Positions 1 through 7,001 are shown, counted from the first letter of the stretch. The stretch: 7,431 nt of DNA from Oscillospiraceae bacterium (GCA_028694405.1 JAQUTM010000112.1:1-7431), one strand, 5' to 3'. Numbers and translations: made by a program. The notes: generated by a model not told the origin, from the sequence alone.

Positions 1-1
1 C

Positions 2-922
2 GGTATGAATGCCGCTGTTCGTGCGGTTGTAAGAACTGCTCTGGCAAAAGGCTTTCGCGTTATGGGCATAGAGCGTGGTTACAACGGCTTAATAAACGGT
101 GATATACATGAGATGAACCTGCGCAGTGTTTCCGAGATTTTATATCGTGGCGGTACGGTTTTGTATACCGCACGTTGCTTAGAGTTTGTTACCTTAGAGG
201 GTCAGCAAAAAGCGGCTCAACGTTGCAGAGAATTGGGAATTGATGCACTTGTTGTTATTGGCGGTGACGGTTCTTTCCGCGGCGCCAAAGATATGGCTGC
301 ACAAGGTATTCCTTGCATTGGCTTACCCGGCACTATTGATAATGATATTGCTTGCAGTGAATATACAATCGGCTACGATACTGCTATGAATACAGCTGTA
401 GAGATGATTGATAAACTGCGCGATACCATGCAAAGCCATGACCGTTGCAGTGTGGTTGAAGTTATGGGACGTAACGCCGGATATTTGGCTTTAAACGTTG
501 GTATTGCTACAGGTGCTCTTGCTACTTTAATTCCGGAAGAGCCTTATGATTTACAGCGTGATGTGATTGACCGTATGATGGAAACGAAAAAGACCGGCAA
601 ACAGCATTTCATCATCTTAGTTGCCGAAGGTGTTGGACGTGCCAATGAAATTGCAGAAAAAATCCAGGCAAAAACAGGAATTGATACGCGTGCTACTGTT
701 TTGGGTCATGTACAGCGCGGCGGTAGCCCCACAGTAAGAGACCGTGTAGTTGCCAGCGAGATGGGCTACTATGCTGTAGAACTTTTGGAAAAAGGCGTTT
801 TCAACCGCGTAGTTGCAATGCAGGCTAACAAAATTGTAGATTTTGATATTGTAGAAGCACTTAACATGACAAAATCTATCGATAAAAAAGAGACAATTAT
901 TGCACATACAATTTCTCTGTAA
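2..922 (+). CDS. pfkA: ATP-dependent 6-phosphofructokinase, 5'-truncated by window edge
   Basis: Cytoplasmic glycolytic enzyme that phosphorylates fructose 6-phosphate to fructose 1,6-bisphosphate. The window opens inside the gene: the reading frame is open from base 2 (Gly-Met-Asn-Ala-Ala), matching the segment just after the N-terminal GGDAPG nucleotide loop of PfkA. The ATG at base 5 is therefore an internal Met, and about 15 residues are missing compared with the ~320-residue family. Counting from that Met, visible motifs are GGDGS (86-90), PGTIDND (108-114, with D112 equivalent to the catalytic Asp127 of E. coli), MGRNAG (154-159) and GHVQRGGSP (234-242). Gly in GGDGS and in PGTIDND points to ATP as phosphoryl donor; PPi-dependent enzymes carry GGDD and PKTIDND there. 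The gene ends just before a strong terminator, so it is probably the last gene of its transcript. The upstream partner is outside the window. Confidence 0.97.
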   Translation, partial: GMNAAVRAVVRTALAKGFRVMGIERGYNGLINGDIHEMNLRSVSEILYRGGTVLYTARCLEFVTLEGQQKAAQRCRELGIDALVVIGGDGSFRGAKDMAAQGIPCIGLPGTIDNDIACSEYTIGYDTAMNTAVEMIDKLRDTMQSHDRCSVVEVMGRNAGYLALNVGIATGALATLIPEEPYDLQRDVIDRMMETKKTGKQHFIILVAEGVGRANEIAEKIQAKTGIDTRATVLGHVQRGGSPTVRDRVVASEMGYYAVELLEKGVFNRVVAMQANKIVDFDIVEALNMTKSIDKKETIIAHTISL

Positions 923-937
923 AATTTAAAAAACAGT

Positions 938-967
938 AAAAAGCGGCTTGAAAAAGCCGCTTTTTTT
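938..967 (+). terminator. Intrinsic terminator after pfkA
   Basis: A 12-bp perfect stem (938-949 pairing with 954-965) has the GC-rich core GCGGCTT/AAGCCGC and a GAAA tetraloop, and runs into seven T residues (961-967). It lies 15 bp past the pfkA stop codon. This is a textbook Rho-independent terminator separating pfkA from yunB. Confidence 0.93.
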
Positions 968-970
968 GCA

Positions 971-996
971 CATATGGCGTCTTTTCTCCATATACT
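971..996 (+). promoter_or_regulatory. Candidate sigma-E-type promoter for yunB
   Basis: CATATACT at 989-996 matches the sigma-E -10 consensus CATACAnT at all but one fixed position. A CATAT element at 971-975 could serve as -35, since the sigma-E -35 is centred on ATA. The gap between the ATATG-like element and the -10 is about 12 bp, slightly shorter than the usual 13-15. The -10 sits about 33 bp before the yunB ATG, leaving room for a short leader that contains the ribosome binding site. Family knowledge supports the call, as B. subtilis yunB belongs to the sigma-E regulon. The site is inferred from pattern only. Confidence 0.45.
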
Positions 997-1028
997 GAAT
1001 TGAAATGAAGTAAAAGGAGGAAAGGAAT

Positions 1029-1676
1029 ATGCGTAAATCTATTAAAAAGAAAAACAAAAGAAAAGTTATATGGTGGGCGCGTGTAATTTTTTGTGCCGTT
1101 GCTGTTTTTTTATTATTCGTAGCAATCGATATGGCTATAAGACCCATTATAAGAGAGTATGCCGCTGCCCAAGCCAGAGAGGTGGGCGTATATGCTTTAA
1201 ATGATGCAGTTTTGATTGAGATGAAGAAAAACCCGCAGCTTTTTGAAAATTTAATCACAGTACAGTATGCCGAAAATGGAGATGTCAAGGGAATTATCAC
1301 CGACACTGTAAAATTAAACGCCATTAACGCCGCTCTTACACAATCTGCAAATATAAGATTGCAGGAAATTTCCAATCAAAAAATTACTGTGCCTTTGGGT
1401 ACTCTTATTGATTGGCAGCTTGTGTCAGGCCGTGGGCCAAAGATTACCTTTCGCGTAGTTCCTGTAAACTATGCGGAAAGCAAAATTGTAAGCAAATTTG
1501 AGCAGGCAGGCATCAATCAAACACAATATCGGCTGCTTTTACAATTTAATGCGCGCGTAATGGCTGTTATACCCGGTTATGTAAGCTCTACCGATATTGA
1601 AAACGAAGTAAGTATTGCCGAAACGGTTATAATCGGAAATGTTCCGGATACCTTTTTAAATATGCAGACACAATAA
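1029..1676 (+). CDS. yunB: Sporulation protein YunB
   Basis: This 215-residue protein is a member of the YunB family, which is found in endospore-formers. B. subtilis YunB (about 250 residues) is made in the mother cell under sigma-E and contributes to spore formation; its biochemical role is not known to me. The sequence shows a basic N-terminus (residues 2-12, mostly K/R), one transmembrane segment (about 14-37) and an extracytoplasmic domain. Conserved family motifs are VPLGT (121-125), SGRGPKI (133-139), AGINQTQYR (160-168) and ETVIIGNVPDTF (198-209). The protein is somewhat shorter than the Bacillus member, with the difference N-terminal to the conserved core. The ATG is chosen because AAAAGGAGG (1012-1020) lies 8 bp upstream. 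It stands alone between the pfkA terminator and a hairpin at its own 3' end, and so looks monocistronic. Confidence 0.9.
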   Translation: MRKSIKKKNKRKVIWWARVIFCAVAVFLLFVAIDMAIRPIIREYAAAQAREVGVYALNDAVLIEMKKNPQLFENLITVQYAENGDVKGIITDTVKLNAINAALTQSANIRLQEISNQKITVPLGTLIDWQLVSGRGPKITFRVVPVNYAESKIVSKFEQAGINQTQYRLLLQFNARVMAVIPGYVSSTDIENEVSIAETVIIGNVPDTFLNMQTQ

Positions 1677-1683
1677 TTTAGCA

Positions 1684-1713
1684 AGGCGGTTTGAATACAA
1701 ACCGCCTATTTTG
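1684..1713 (+). terminator. Probable terminator after yunB
   Basis: A 10-bp perfect inverted repeat (AGGCGGTTTG at 1684-1693 pairs with 1698-1707, loop AATA) starts 7 bp after the yunB stop. The T-tract behind it is interrupted (ATTTTGTG), so termination may be only partial and some read-through into ligA is possible. Confidence 0.75.
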
Positions 1714-1722
1714 TGTTATACT
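1714..1722 (+). promoter_or_regulatory. Candidate extended -10 promoter for ligA
   Basis: TGTTATACT contains a TGn extension followed by TATACT, five of six matches to the vegetative -10 TATAAT. It lies directly after the yunB terminator hairpin and 32 bp before the ligA ATG. No good -35 is seen at 17 bp. TTGAAT at 1691-1696, inside the hairpin, is 20 bp away, which is long, but extended -10 promoters can work with a weak -35. This would give ligA its own housekeeping transcription, independent of sporulation. Confidence 0.55.
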
Positions 1723-1742
1723 AATAAGACAAACTTGTTGTT

Positions 1743-1749
1743 GAGGTGA
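1743..1749 (+). promoter_or_regulatory. Ribosome binding site that sets the ligA start
   Basis: GAGGTGA at 1743-1749 lies 5 bp before ATG 1755. An in-frame GTG at 1746 falls inside this Shine-Dalgarno sequence and so cannot be the start. This is why ligA is called from 1755 rather than from 1746. Confidence 0.85.
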
Positions 1750-1754
1750 AACAA

Positions 1755-3737
1755 ATGGATCAATTTGAAGCAGAAAAGCGCATAAAAGAATTGCGCATAG
1801 AAATAGAAGAAAACAACCGCCTTTATTATGAAGAAGATGCCCCTGCTTTAAGCGATTACGATTATGATATGTTAAACCGCGAACTAAAATCGTTAGAGAC
1901 TGCATATCCGCAATTTGCAGATGAACAGTCTCCCACACAGCATGTAGGGGGAGCCGCTAATAAGGCTTTTGAAAAAGTTACCCATACTGTAAAAATGGAA
2001 AGTTTACAAGATGCTTTCAGCGTAGAAGAATTGGCTGATTTTAAGCAGCGTGTTACTACAGCTGTACAAGACCCGCAATATGTAGTAGAAGCCAAAATAG
2101 ATGGCCTTTCGGTGAGCTTAGAGTATGAAAACGGTATATTTGTAAGAGGCTCTACCAGAGGAGACGGAGTTGTTGGAGAAGATGTAACACATAACCTAAT
2201 GACTATTGCCGATATCCCAAAAATAATTTCCAATGCACCTGACTTTTTAGAGGTGCGTGGAGAAGTGTACATGCCTCACCAAGCTTTTTTGCGTCTTGTA
2301 GAAGAACAAGAATTGAACGAAAAGGCTCCCTTTAAAAATCCCCGCAATGCTGCAGCAGGTTCTTTAAGACAAAAAGACAGTACCATAGCCGCCCAGCGTG
2401 GTTTAAGCATTTTTGTGTTTAATATACAACAAATTCAAGGGGTAACGCTTTCAGGTCACCGTGAAAGCTTAGACTACTTAAAACAGTTGGGTTTTAAAGT
2501 TTCCCCTTATTATAATTCCTACCATAATTTTGATGATGTTTTAGCAGAAGTTGCACATATAGGCGAGATGCGTGGTTCTTTTGCCTTTGACATTGACGGT
2601 GCCGTTATAAAAGTAGATGATTTTGCACAGCGCACCGTTTTAGGCAGTACCAATAAATACCCCAAGTGGGCAATCGCCTTTAAGTATCCGCCGGAAGAAA
2701 AAGAGACAACTCTTTTAGATGTTGAAGTAAGTGTAGGACGTACAGGCGTATTAACACCTACTGCTGTTTTTGAACCTATTTTATTAGCAGGTACGACTGT
2801 TTCACGCGCTATTTTGCACAATGAAGATTTTATCAAAGAAAAAGATGTGCGCATCGGAGACACTATACGCGTACGCAAAGCGGGGGATATTATCCCCGAG
2901 GTTGTTTGCGTAACCGCACATGGAACACAAACGCAGCCTTTTGCTATGCCTACTTTTTGCCCTAGCTGTGGTGCTGTGGTAACGCGTGCTCAAGACGAAG
3001 CCGCTTTGCGTTGCGTTAATCCGGAATGTCCGGCACAGCTTTTGCGCAATTTAATCCATTTTGCAAGCCGCAATGCCATGAATATTGAAGGCTTGGGCAG
3101 AGCAGTAGTAACACAACTGGTACAAAAAGGGCATTTAAAAAATGCTGCAGATATTTATTATCTTACTCCACAGCAGCTTTCTACCTTGGATAAGTTTAAA
3201 GAGAAATCTATTCAAAATTTACTGGCAGCTATTGCGGCTTCAAAAAGCAACAATTTAGATAAATTGATTTTTGCGTTGGGTATACGCAACATTGGAGACA
3301 AAGCGGCAAACTTGTTGGCAGAAAAATTTAGAACTATGAATAACTTACGCGCAGCAAGCTTAGACGAAATAAACAGCATTGCAGGATATGGCGATGTAAT
3401 GGCTCAAAGCGTTGTAGATTTTTTTGCAAAAGAAGGCACGGCAGATTTACTTGCAAAGCTAGAACAGGCAGGGGTAAATATGCTGTTTGAAGGAGAAGAA
3501 AAGACAGATAAATTTGCAGGTCAAACTTTTGTTGTAACAGGTACCTTAAGCAGCTTTTCCCGCAGTGAGGCCGAGGCACTAATTGTAAAAAACGGCGGCA
3601 AAGCCAGCGGGTCGGTTTCTAAAAAAACCAACTATGTTTTAGCCGGAGAATCAGCCGGCAGCAAGCTAACCAAGGCACAAGCACTCAATATTCCTGTCCT
3701 TACAGAGCAGGACTTTATTGCTATGTTGGAAAATTAA
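1755..3737 (+). CDS. ligA: NAD-dependent DNA ligase LigA
   Basis: This 660-residue protein is full length for bacterial LigA. It seals 3'-OH/5'-phosphate nicks in duplex DNA during Okazaki fragment joining and repair, using NAD+ to form a lysyl-AMP intermediate. Domains in order: Ia, the NMN-binding helical domain (about 1-65, with YYEEDAP and SDYDYD); the adenylation domain with the nucleophile motif KIDG (K114), GSTRGDG (131-137), DIDGAVIKV (279-287) and FKYP (309-312); an OB fold (about 315-395, including GRTG and AGDIIPEV); a Cys4 zinc finger (C402, C405, C420, C425); helix-hairpin-helix repeats (about 430-575, including GIRNIGDKAA); and a C-terminal BRCT domain (586-660, including FVVTGTLSSFSR). 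All catalytic features expected of a working enzyme are present. The start is the ATG at 1755. The gene is bracketed by hairpins and looks monocistronic, although it sits between two sporulation loci. Confidence 0.98.
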   Translation: MDQFEAEKRIKELRIEIEENNRLYYEEDAPALSDYDYDMLNRELKSLETAYPQFADEQSPTQHVGGAANKAFEKVTHTVKMESLQDAFSVEELADFKQRVTTAVQDPQYVVEAKIDGLSVSLEYENGIFVRGSTRGDGVVGEDVTHNLMTIADIPKIISNAPDFLEVRGEVYMPHQAFLRLVEEQELNEKAPFKNPRNAAAGSLRQKDSTIAAQRGLSIFVFNIQQIQGVTLSGHRESLDYLKQLGFKVSPYYNSYHNFDDVLAEVAHIGEMRGSFAFDIDGAVIKVDDFAQRTVLGSTNKYPKWAIAFKYPPEEKETTLLDVEVSVGRTGVLTPTAVFEPILLAGTTVSRAILHNEDFIKEKDVRIGDTIRVRKAGDIIPEVVCVTAHGTQTQPFAMPTFCPSCGAVVTRAQDEAALRCVNPECPAQLLRNLIHFASRNAMNIEGLGRAVVTQLVQKGHLKNAADIYYLTPQQLSTLDKFKEKSIQNLLAAIAASKSNNLDKLIFALGIRNIGDKAANLLAEKFRTMNNLRAASLDEINSIAGYGDVMAQSVVDFFAKEGTADLLAKLEQAGVNMLFEGEEKTDKFAGQTFVVTGTLSSFSRSEAEALIVKNGGKASGSVSKKTNYVLAGESAGSKLTKAQALNIPVLTEQDFIAMLEN

Positions 3738-3755
3738 ATTATAAACAGACATATA

Positions 3756-3790
3756 GGCATCTTTGCATAATTGTGCAAAGGTGCCTTTTT
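3756..3790 (+). terminator. Intrinsic terminator after ligA
   Basis: A 12-bp stem (GGCATCTTTGCA at 3756-3767 pairs with 3774-3785, with one T-G wobble and a 6-nt loop TAATTG) is followed by TTTTT (3786-3790). It begins 18 bp past the ligA stop. It isolates ligA from the spoIIIA operon. Confidence 0.9.
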
Positions 3791-3843
3791 GTATTTACCG
3801 CATTTATAGTTTAAGCAGATTGTTCTAATTTAAATATACAAGC

Positions 3844-3851
3844 CATATATT
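3844..3851 (+). promoter_or_regulatory. Candidate sigma-E-type -10 for the spoIIIA operon
   Basis: CATATATT matches six of eight positions of the sigma-E -10 consensus CATACAmT. It lies 24 bp upstream of the GGAGG of spoIIIAA, close to the 27 bp seen between the similar element and GGAGG at yunB. The region where the -35 should be (about 3824-3831, TCTAATTT) is AT-rich but a poor match. spoIIIA is a sigma-E operon in B. subtilis, which motivates the call. The site itself is uncertain because the whole leader is A/T-rich. Confidence 0.35.
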
Positions 3852-3880
3852 TTTACAAAGAGAAAACGGAGGATGCAAAA

Positions 3881-4810
3881 ATGGACGATTTTTATAGTGC
3901 GGCAGCGCAATTACCACAATCCGTAAGTGAGGCACTTGCAGCGGTTAATCCGCAAACAGCTTCGCTTGTTACGGAAATTCGCCTGCGTAGTGGACGTGCA
4001 ATACAGCTTAGTACACCTACAGAAAATTTGTATGTAACTGCACAAGGAAATACAGCCCTAACGCCGCCGCAAAACTATATTGCCACTTCGCATAAAGCAA
4101 TGGAGGATTGCTTTTACACTCTTTGCCGTTTTTCTGTACACGCCTATGAAAACAGTATTAAAAACGGATTTATTACCTTGCAAGGCGGACATCGAGCGGG
4201 CATTGCAGGTACCGCTGTATATGCAGAAAACGGAAAACTATCTACCATAAAAAACATTACTTCTATCAATATCCGCATTGCACGCAGTAATCTGTTAACT
4301 TTAGATGCTGCATTGGTCGCGCTCATGGAAAACTGTACAGGTGGGGTTTTATTAGTGGGCCCGCCGGCAAGCGGAAAAACAACGGTGCTGCGCGGCATTG
4401 CCAAAACCCTTTCTGATAAAGGGAAAAAAATAGCAGTAATTGATGAGCGGTTTGAACTAATGCCGGTAGAGACAAATGGGTTTTGCTGCAGTATTCCTTT
4501 ACATACAGATGTGCTTTCGGGCTATCCAAAGCACATTGCTATGGAGCACGCTCTGCGTGGCTTATCTCCTGATTTGATGATATGTGACGAAATTGGCGGC
4601 GAAGATGATGCCAAGGGTTTATTGGCTGCTGTTAATGCAGGCGTAATTACCATAGCCAGCGTACACGCTAAAAGTGTAGAAGATGCCTGCCTGCGTCCGC
4701 AGATAAAAATGATTTTAAGTACTCACGCTTTTACACATGCTGTGATTTTACAAGGACGAAACACGCCCGGAAAAATAAAGGAGATTATACCACTTTATGA
4801 CATGGCTTAA
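3881..4810 (+). CDS. spoIIIAA: Stage III sporulation protein AA, cytoplasmic ATPase
   Basis: This 309-residue soluble ATPase of the mother-cell side of the SpoIIIA channel is related to the secretion ATPases of type II/IV systems. It has no membrane segment. The N-terminal part (1-150) carries the family motifs EIRLRSGR (32-39), NGFITLQGGHRAGIAG (95-110) and SINIRIAR (128-135). The ATPase core has Walker A GPPASGKTT (160-168), IDERFE (187-192), Walker B LMICDEIGG (232-240, D236/E237) and a conserved SVHAKS segment (260-265). The length is typical of the family (about 300-330). The start ATG has GGAGG at 3868-3872, 8 bp upstream. It is the first gene of the operon, and its last 14 bp overlap spoIIIAB. 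In B. subtilis the Walker residues are needed for sporulation; that they work here is inferred from their full conservation. Confidence 0.97.
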   Translation: MDDFYSAAAQLPQSVSEALAAVNPQTASLVTEIRLRSGRAIQLSTPTENLYVTAQGNTALTPPQNYIATSHKAMEDCFYTLCRFSVHAYENSIKNGFITLQGGHRAGIAGTAVYAENGKLSTIKNITSINIRIARSNLLTLDAALVALMENCTGGVLLVGPPASGKTTVLRGIAKTLSDKGKKIAVIDERFELMPVETNGFCCSIPLHTDVLSGYPKHIAMEHALRGLSPDLMICDEIGGEDDAKGLLAAVNAGVITIASVHAKSVEDACLRPQIKMILSTHAFTHAVILQGRNTPGKIKEIIPLYDMA

Positions 4811-5282
4811 ATGGGCAGGAATTATTGCAATATTAGTATCGGGGACGTTTTTAGGGTATGTAAAGTCTCAAAGCTTTACACAGCATACAGCAGCTCTACA
4901 GGCGGTTCTACGGCTATTAAAAGACATAAAAAGCAATTTGCAGTACAAAAATGATTTATTTGCAGACTGTGTAGTGGAAAGCGTAAAAAGCAACAATTTT
5001 TTTAATCAAGAGCAGCCGTTTGCTGAAAAATCTCTGGCTTATTTTACTCGTTGCGCTTGCAGCCGTTTGCCGGTAGACAACATAGAAAAAGAGGCTTTTT
5101 CAAAAGCTTTACTGGAGGCAGGCCACGGGCTACAGGCAGAAGAATTACAGCGGTTGGATTACTATATTGTACAGTTTGAAAATTTTTTAGCAAAAGCGCA
5201 AATACAAGAGACACAAAGTAAAAAGCTGTACTTATATTTAGGCATTTACGGCGCCCTTGCGCTTTGTATCATCATCGTATAA
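4797..5282 (+). CDS. spoIIIAB: Stage III sporulation protein AB
   Basis: This 161-residue membrane protein of the SpoIIIA complex has a soluble part that, in Bacillus, resembles the GspF-type platform protein of type II secretion, suggesting a partner for the SpoIIIAA ATPase. The layout seen here fits the family: an N-terminal hydrophobic segment (about 3-22), a helical cytoplasmic domain (about 25-140) with the segment LRLLKDIKSNLQY (38-50) typical of the region after TM1, and a C-terminal hydrophobic anchor (144-161) at the very end. Sequence identity to well-known SpoIIIABs is modest by eye, so the call rests partly on operon position and topology. The start ATG lies within the end of spoIIIAA, with AAGGAGA at 4778-4784 about 12 bp upstream, a long spacing that suggests translational coupling. 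Confidence 0.9.
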   Translation: MTWLKWAGIIAILVSGTFLGYVKSQSFTQHTAALQAVLRLLKDIKSNLQYKNDLFADCVVESVKSNNFFNQEQPFAEKSLAYFTRCACSRLPVDNIEKEAFSKALLEAGHGLQAEELQRLDYYIVQFENFLAKAQIQETQSKKLYLYLGIYGALALCIIIV

Positions 5283-5297
5283 GAGAGAGGACAAAAA

Positions 5298-5492
5298 ATG
5301 GACATCGATCTTATTTTTAAAATTGCAGCCATAGGTATTATTGTGGCTGTGCTAAATCAATTACTTATTCGCTCCGGCAGAGAAGACCAAGCCATGATGA
5401 CTACTCTGGCAGGGTTGATTGTAGTGCTTATGATGGTAGTACAACAAATAAGTCAACTATTCGAAACCATAAAATATTTATTTGATTTATAG
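5298..5492 (+). CDS. spoIIIAC: Stage III sporulation protein AC
   Basis: This 64-residue integral membrane protein has the usual size for the family. Two transmembrane helices (about 5-23 and 33-50) flank a short polar loop SGREDQA (26-32), followed by TTLAGLIVVLMMV, the most conserved stretch of SpoIIIAC. It belongs to the SpoIIIAC/AD membrane family and is a structural part of the mother cell-forespore channel; its detailed role is not established. The ATG has GAGAGG (5285-5290) 7 bp upstream. The gap to spoIIIAB is 15 bp, and spoIIIAD follows after only 2 bp. Confidence 0.96.
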   Translation: MDIDLIFKIAAIGIIVAVLNQLLIRSGREDQAMMTTLAGLIVVLMMVVQQISQLFETIKYLFDL

Positions 5493-5494
5493 CT

Positions 5495-5875
5495 ATGGAA
5501 ATATTTAAATTAATTGGATTTGTACTAGCCACTTTGGTGTTTACTACCTTGTTAAAGCAGTATGCGCCCACTTACGCTGTACTGACGGCTATTGCGGCCT
5601 GCACAGTGTTAATTTTATATTTGGCACAGTTAATTTACCCTGTTTTGCAGGTAGTAAAAAAGCTGTCAGGGTTAAGCGCAGCAGCCGACTTTAGCTGTGT
5701 AATAAAAGCTATCGGTATTGCGCTACTGGCACAAACAGCTTCTGATATTTGTTCAGATAGCGGACAGCAGGCGCTTGCCGAAAAGGTTACTATTGTGGGC
5801 AAAGCGGGTATTGTTTTAGTTAGCTTGCCGCTTTTTGAAAGTCTGCTTAGTATATTAAACAAATTACTTATTTAA
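5495..5875 (+). CDS. spoIIIAD: Stage III sporulation protein AD
   Basis: This 126-residue polytopic membrane protein belongs to the same SpoIIIAC/AD family as its upstream neighbour. Hydrophobic segments lie at about 4-20, 27-50, 67-82 and 98-124. The conserved block around KAIGIALLAQTASDICSDSG (71-90), followed by ALAEKVTIVGKAG (93-105) and SLPLFESLL (110-118), identifies the family clearly. The length is close to the usual ~130. The start ATG lies 2 bp after the spoIIIAC stop, and no Shine-Dalgarno sequence is visible in the A/T-rich 30 bp upstream, so translation probably depends on ribosomes finishing spoIIIAC. Confidence 0.96.
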   Translation: MEIFKLIGFVLATLVFTTLLKQYAPTYAVLTAIAACTVLILYLAQLIYPVLQVVKKLSGLSAAADFSCVIKAIGIALLAQTASDICSDSGQQALAEKVTIVGKAGIVLVSLPLFESLLSILNKLLI

Positions 5876-5901
5876 CTGTTGTAAAAAAGCAAGGAGATAA
5901 A

Positions 5902-6999
5902 ATGAAACGTATCATTTGCATTTTGCTGCTGCTTTTTAGCCTGCCGATGTTTACGCCAATGGCGGCGGAGAAATCCGACTCCGCAGTGGAAGACTACATG
6001 GTGGGGCTTACTACGCAGGCTCAAAGCTTTTTGGACGAGCAGCCTTTTTCTGTAGAAGATTTAAAAACCATGACTTTACCGGATATTGTAAAAGAGTTAT
6101 GGTCTCTTTTTAAGGACCAACTAAAGCAGCCTATTAAAATGTTTGCCCGCATTACTGCAGTTTTGGTTTTAGCTGCTGTATTGCGTGCCATGAAAAGCGA
6201 TAAAGGGGATATGGGTATTACCAATGCGGTAGATATCACTTTAATTTTGGCTGTTTTTATTTTAACCTGCCAGCCTATGCTTAGTTTATTTGACGAAGTA
6301 CAGCAGCAGCTGTTGGTTTGCAAAAATTTTATTCTCTCTTTTGTACCTATTTATGCAAGTGTTATTTTGTCTTGCGGTCAAATAGGTACTGCTGCCATAT
6401 ATAGCGGTTTTTTCTTTTCCTCGGTTATGATTATCATTTCTGTACTAACAGGTGCCATTGCACCGCTTATTGAAGTATATTTAGCTTTTTCTGTTTCTGC
6501 TGCGCTTACCACAGCGCTTAATTTGCAGGCCCTTGCAAAATTGGTTTCTAAAGTAATCAAATGGATTTTAACTTTGGTGGCTACTGTTTTTTGCGCCATT
6601 ATCAGCTTGCAAAGTGTTATTTCTAATGCCGCAGACAGCGTTGCTCTGCGGGCAGGAAAATTTTTAGTGGGTAGTGGTGTACCTGTTATCGGGCGCGCAG
6701 TTTCAGACGCAGTAAGCACGGTATATGCCGGTCTTAACCTGGCAAAGGGAACAATAGGCTTTGCAGGTATTATAGCGGTGTTGTTAATTTTTTTGCCTGT
6801 ACTTTTAAAATGCTGCGCTTTTTACTTTATGGTTTTATGTGCTGATGGCGTGGCACAGGCAACCGATAATATTGCAACCTCTAAGGTTTTGCAAAGCTTT
6901 GCGGAAACCATCAGCATTTACCTTTCTGTGCTTACGCTTTTTCTCATTATTATTTTATTTTCTACAACGCTTATGTTGGTTTTAAGTTCAGGAGGGTAG
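5902..6999 (+). CDS. spoIIIAE: Stage III sporulation protein AE
   Basis: This 365-residue polytopic membrane protein is the largest SpoIIIA subunit and a likely core membrane part of the mother cell-forespore channel. It is slightly shorter than the ~390-400 of Bacillus. A signal peptide (about 1-22, with cleavage plausible after PMAA) precedes a polar extracytoplasmic stretch (23-78). Hydrophobic segments follow at about 81-97, 111-126, 143-159, 168-190, 218-238, 286-310 and 339-361. Conserved family blocks are SFVPIYASVILSCGQ (146-160), LQSVISNAADSVALRAGKFL (236-255) and SGVPVIGRAVSDAVSTVYAG (258-277). The ATG has AAGGAGAT (5891-5898) as a well-placed ribosome binding site, with 26 bp after spoIIIAD. 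The C-terminal codons contain the ribosome binding site for spoIIIAF. Confidence 0.97.
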   Translation: MKRIICILLLLFSLPMFTPMAAEKSDSAVEDYMVGLTTQAQSFLDEQPFSVEDLKTMTLPDIVKELWSLFKDQLKQPIKMFARITAVLVLAAVLRAMKSDKGDMGITNAVDITLILAVFILTCQPMLSLFDEVQQQLLVCKNFILSFVPIYASVILSCGQIGTAAIYSGFFFSSVMIIISVLTGAIAPLIEVYLAFSVSAALTTALNLQALAKLVSKVIKWILTLVATVFCAIISLQSVISNAADSVALRAGKFLVGSGVPVIGRAVSDAVSTVYAGLNLAKGTIGFAGIIAVLLIFLPVLLKCCAFYFMVLCADGVAQATDNIATSKVLQSFAETISIYLSVLTLFLIIILFSTTLMLVLSSGG

Positions 7000-7001
7000 A
7001 C

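Noticed and set aside
926..1375. Minus-strand open frame of 149 codons over the pfkA terminator and yunB 5' half
   Set aside because: It is antisense to a well-supported yunB frame, runs through a terminator hairpin, and its F/L/S-rich product reflects the A/T-rich complement. No family resemblance is seen.
1746..1757. GTG at 1746 as an upstream start for ligA
   Set aside because: The GTG is part of the GAGGTGA ribosome binding site itself; the ATG at 1755 has correct spacing and gives the usual LigA N-terminus.
2519..2878. Minus-strand open frame of 119 codons inside ligA
   Set aside because: It is a shadow of the conserved ligA adenylation and OB-fold coding sequence; the product is low in recognisable features.
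2883..2897. Near-perfect palindrome GGGGATA-T-TATCCCC within ligA
   Set aside because: It encodes the conserved GDIIPE motif of the OB fold. A 1-nt loop cannot form a normal hairpin, and no second copy or regulatory context was seen.
3738..3880. Possible small RNA or riboswitch between ligA and spoIIIAA
   Set aside because: The only strong structure is the ligA terminator hairpin. The remaining ~90 bp are A/T-rich with no second stem or T-run, consistent with a simple promoter and leader.
3873..3926. Short ATG-started frame (17 codons) beginning inside the spoIIIAA ribosome binding site
   Set aside because: Its ATG starts 1 nt after GGAGG, too close for initiation, and it is out of frame with spoIIIAA. 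It is most likely a chance occurrence.
6378..6719. Minus-strand open frame of 113 codons inside spoIIIAE
   Set aside because: It is a shadow of the highly conserved SpoIIIAE coding frame, with no ribosome binding site or family signal.
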